NCBI GenBank assembly: GCA_036897485.1
Contig: JAYMTF010000529.1
Location: 1 to 34,341, forward strand
Direction of reading: 5' to 3'
DNA: 34,341 nucleotides
From: Pelargonium nanum
Taxonomy: Eukaryota; Streptophyta; Magnoliopsida; Geraniales; Geraniaceae
Part shown: piece by piece, positions 31,767-34,341 of the stretch
How positions within the stretch are numbered: the first letter of the stretch is position 1
How the letters are laid out: each line of letters starts with the position of its first letter
Translations under genes and position numbers: made by a program
The notes under the pieces: model-generated
Databases searched by the model: none
Told to the model about the DNA's origin: nothing
What the model saw: the letters and a program-made list of their open reading frames with translations, nothing else

Positions 31767-33925
31767 ACGTGATGGATTTATTTTTCTTTTTCTTTAGCCA
31801 TGCATGTTATAATTTTAATTTGATAAAATATACAATTATCATACCCTATATATAATTATTGGATCTAAGAACATAATTTTAATTTGTCCACTTTCTTCTT
31901 CTTCCATGCATTGTGTTAAAGCTTTGACAGTTAAGAAAATAGACAATTGTTCTTTTATTTATTTTGAGTTACATATTGCTTGTTAAATGAATGGAACAAA
32001 ACAATCAGTTTGAATGATATGAACAAATACATTGCCGGCCAGATGAAGGTAAAGGAAAAAAATAGGCTGTTGGCGGCTGGATTAGGGGAAGGATAAGGAA
32101 ATAAAAGAAACATTATTTAGGATTTTGAGTTTATTAATCACTTACTCAAAATTACGACAACCAACAGCACAGATCCTCCACAACGAAAAATAAGAAGAAA
32201 ACAACAAGAAGAAGAAGAATAAATGACATTTTGGTCATTTAAAAAAATATAAACACATGTGCAAATCACGTGCTTGATTAAATGGTGTTTTCCGTTATGT
32301 TTAACTGACGGAACCAGATTTTGGTAGTACAGGGTAGTCTAAAGTTGAGACCTTTTGTTCAGGAGTGCCTAATGTTGAAGGTGTTTAGTACAGGAGAGGT
32401 ATCGGTAATTATCCCTAAAATCAATAATGGGTAAACAAAGCATATCACAATTTCTGGATGGTGTATTTATAGTTTGAATCATAATCATTATAGTCATATG
32501 CATGATTTGTATATCAAGTCCTTGAGATATAGATAATTAATTTAAACGGGTTGTGGCTTGTGAGCAACTCAGACCGAGCTACCATGGATGCAGAGTTGCC
32601 CACTAAAAAAAAAAAAAGTGGGTGATTTTCAATCAAAGAGATCAGGCAGAAAAGATAGAGATGCAGGTTGCCCACTAAAAAAAAAAAAAAAAAAGTAACA
32701 GACGAAAAAAGGGGGAGAGCCGAGAGACAGAGAAGAAGAATTTTTTAATTGTTTTTACCCTCAAAATTACGTAGATTTGAGTTCAACTGATATAAGATTT
32801 ATATTAGTTAACTGGTATACATTTTACTCAAAAGATATCACACATTTTACTCAATAATTTTAAATGATAATTTCGAATCACAGAACATTGCAATTGTGCT
32901 CAAAATCATAATCACAATTACTTAGCAGATTGAAATTCACTTGTGTGTGAGAATGTGTCTTGTACCTCAACCTTCAGGGGTAATTACAAGAGTAGCTCCA
33001 TGATTGTGATTAGTGGAGAGTATTTAGAAAGTTCAATGTGATTAGAAAACTTTCAAATACGTTGAATATGAACATGATGAGTATTGTACCGAGTTGTTTG
33101 AACCGCGGATTTTATGTAGAATTGTGCCTCTATAAATGGACTAAAATATTTATGCATCGTGCATTGTGTTTAAAATGAAAATATGTGTATTGGATCAAGT
33201 AACTCACACAAAAATTTGTGTATATATACACGCATACTTTTTTTTTTTTTACGTAAAAGTTAAAACCGACAACTCAACCCAAAATTTGAGCCTACCTCTA
33301 TTTTTGAGTAGTAGTTGTTTCTCCTTCCCTTTGTAATTCGTTGGGAAGTGGATAAGCATGAACGCTAAGAAACACGCTTATAATTTAATTTTGTGCTTTC
33401 AAGAAATCAAATGTTTGGCAATTTATGTAACAACTATGGTACGGATATCATTAGTTAAATCATATAATAGCATGTCTAATGGATGTTATGAGAGACTTTA
33501 CAAACTTTAAAGCTCTTTTGAAACAGACGCTAAGTTTATCACTTAATGTTAAGCCACGCAACTTCACATTTTTCTTCTTTTAACACCTGTTTTGTAGTTG
33601 TTAAACGTTGCAGGATATTACGGTGAAGAGATTGTTAAGTCATGTGGTACACTCTTTCTAACCTTAGCGTGCACAATACACCCCAAAGATGACCTATCAT
33701 TCGTACACGTGTTTGCGCGTTCATAAATTTAAACTTATTATAAATCAAATATGTATATTACTATCCATCTTAAAAATATTCAATGCTTTGGTTTGATTCT
33801 ATTTTTCTGCTGCAATTTTGGCAATTGGCATGTTGCTTTTACATTAACGGATCATGAAAGCTTAGATTTGTTGTTGCAGACAAAAAAAAATCATCCATAT
33901 ATTATAAAAGTTGAAATTGACTTCT
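31767..33925. other. Intergenic, with a duplicated A-rich segment at 32588-32694
   Basis: GTTGCCCACTAAAAAAA occurs at about 32596 and again at about 32663, each with a long A-run, about 70 bp apart; this looks like a small duplication or nested retroposon tails. At 32280-32410, GGAACC/GTTAACTGACGGAA-type words resemble a common plant non-coding repeat. No gene is supported. Confidence 0.4.
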
Positions 33926-34282
33926 ATGCTTGTGCTCTTCACTTTCTCCTTTGCTTATTAGATGCTTTCACTGACCATAATCATCTTCTTCCAATCATTG
34001 TGCTAATAAAATTAGCAAAAGAGAGAAAAAAGAGCAAGTGCGGTACCATTTCTTGTGCTATGCAATCAAGTAAGCAAAAACTCCAATTTGCCCGACTGCG
34101 TGATATTCAAAATTCGATTCACATTTCAGCAGTTTCGATTTATTGAAATAAGTTTAGTTTTTTAAAGACAGATCGTGTCAGTGTCTATTTCGAATTCGAG
34201 TTGAAGTTTTTCAATTTAAATCCAAACCGAAACTTGACTTTCAGGTCTACGGCAGATCTTGTGTGGTCATCAATTACTTTTA
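33926..34282. repeat. Dispersed repeat, copy 2 (of 8312-8670)
   Basis: It follows copy 1 almost base for base, starting ATGCTTGTGCTCTTCACTTT and ending near CAATTACTTTTA. The internal hairpin (33934-33954 with 34015-34035) has lost several pairs relative to copy 1. The open frame at 33751-34146 runs through the repeat and is not kept in copy 1. Confidence 0.7.
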
Positions 34283-34341
34283 GGCTATGTTTGGTACGCA
34301 GGAATGAGATGGAATGGAATGCTCATTCCAGCATTTTCATT
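34283..34341. mobile_element. Start of a second element at the right edge
   Basis: GGCTATGTTTGGTACGCAGG directly abuts the end of the repeat copy, with TTTTA before it. GGC-TGTTTGG is the form of Tourist/Harbinger and some hAT termini, and TTA would be a Harbinger-type target site. The element leaves the window, so its class is open. Confidence 0.4.

Noticed and set aside
33751-34146. 131-aa plus-strand open frame
   Set aside because: It runs through the dispersed repeat and is broken in the other copy at 8312-8670.
1-34341. CRISPR array, bacterial operon or phage system
   Set aside because: The window is plant nuclear DNA with introns and plant transposons; no regularly spaced repeats or prokaryotic genes are present.

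Overview
The window looks like a piece of a flowering-plant nuclear genome, most likely a eudicot. It is AT-rich, its genes are broken by GT-AG introns, and it carries plant-only families: a TPD1-like secreted protein, a type-A response regulator and a plant matrixin. The gaps are full of small plant transposons. I cannot name the species. All exon models were made by eye from splice sites and reading frame; no RNA or database evidence was available.

Layout: (1) 1-552, minus strand: first two coding exons of a gene that leaves the left edge. (2) 1814-3945, plus: a three-exon gene for a 143-aa protein with a presequence-like N-terminus and a hydrophobic C-terminal segment, behind site II promoter motifs. 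(3) 4440-10500: repeats, including a LINE RNase H fragment, SINE copies, a Stowaway-like MITE and a CT-rich leader-like stretch. (4) 10511-11635, minus: an intronless matrix metalloproteinase with a SINE piece at its N-terminal boundary. (5) 14405-14644, plus: a 79-aa SWADQWD-type protein. (6) 14856-18578, minus: a seven-exon gene for a 524-aa secretory protein with a His...Cys arrangement; one intron holds a complete hAT MITE. (7) 18957-19426: a two-unit tandem repeat. (8) 20743-21430, plus: a TPD1-like protein lacking one family cysteine. (9) 21431-27800: repeats, including a long inverted repeat, twin perfect hairpins, a LINE remnant, a MITE and a retroposon with a 15-bp target duplication. 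(10) 28130-29005, plus: a type-A response regulator with a palindromic candidate type-B ARR site in its promoter. (11) 29877 onward: a Helitron-like terminus, followed by a six-exon gene for a 92-aa unrecognised protein (30611-31766). (12) 33926-34282: a second copy of the repeat at 8312-8670, followed by the start of another element at the right edge.

The genes do not form a pathway; this is an ordinary plant gene neighbourhood. The most distinctive items are the assembled 92-aa micro-exon gene, a tRNA-derived SINE family with five copies (one added in frame to the metalloproteinase N-terminus), the twin 21-bp perfect hairpins inside a larger inverted repeat, and the AGATACG palindrome upstream of the response regulator.
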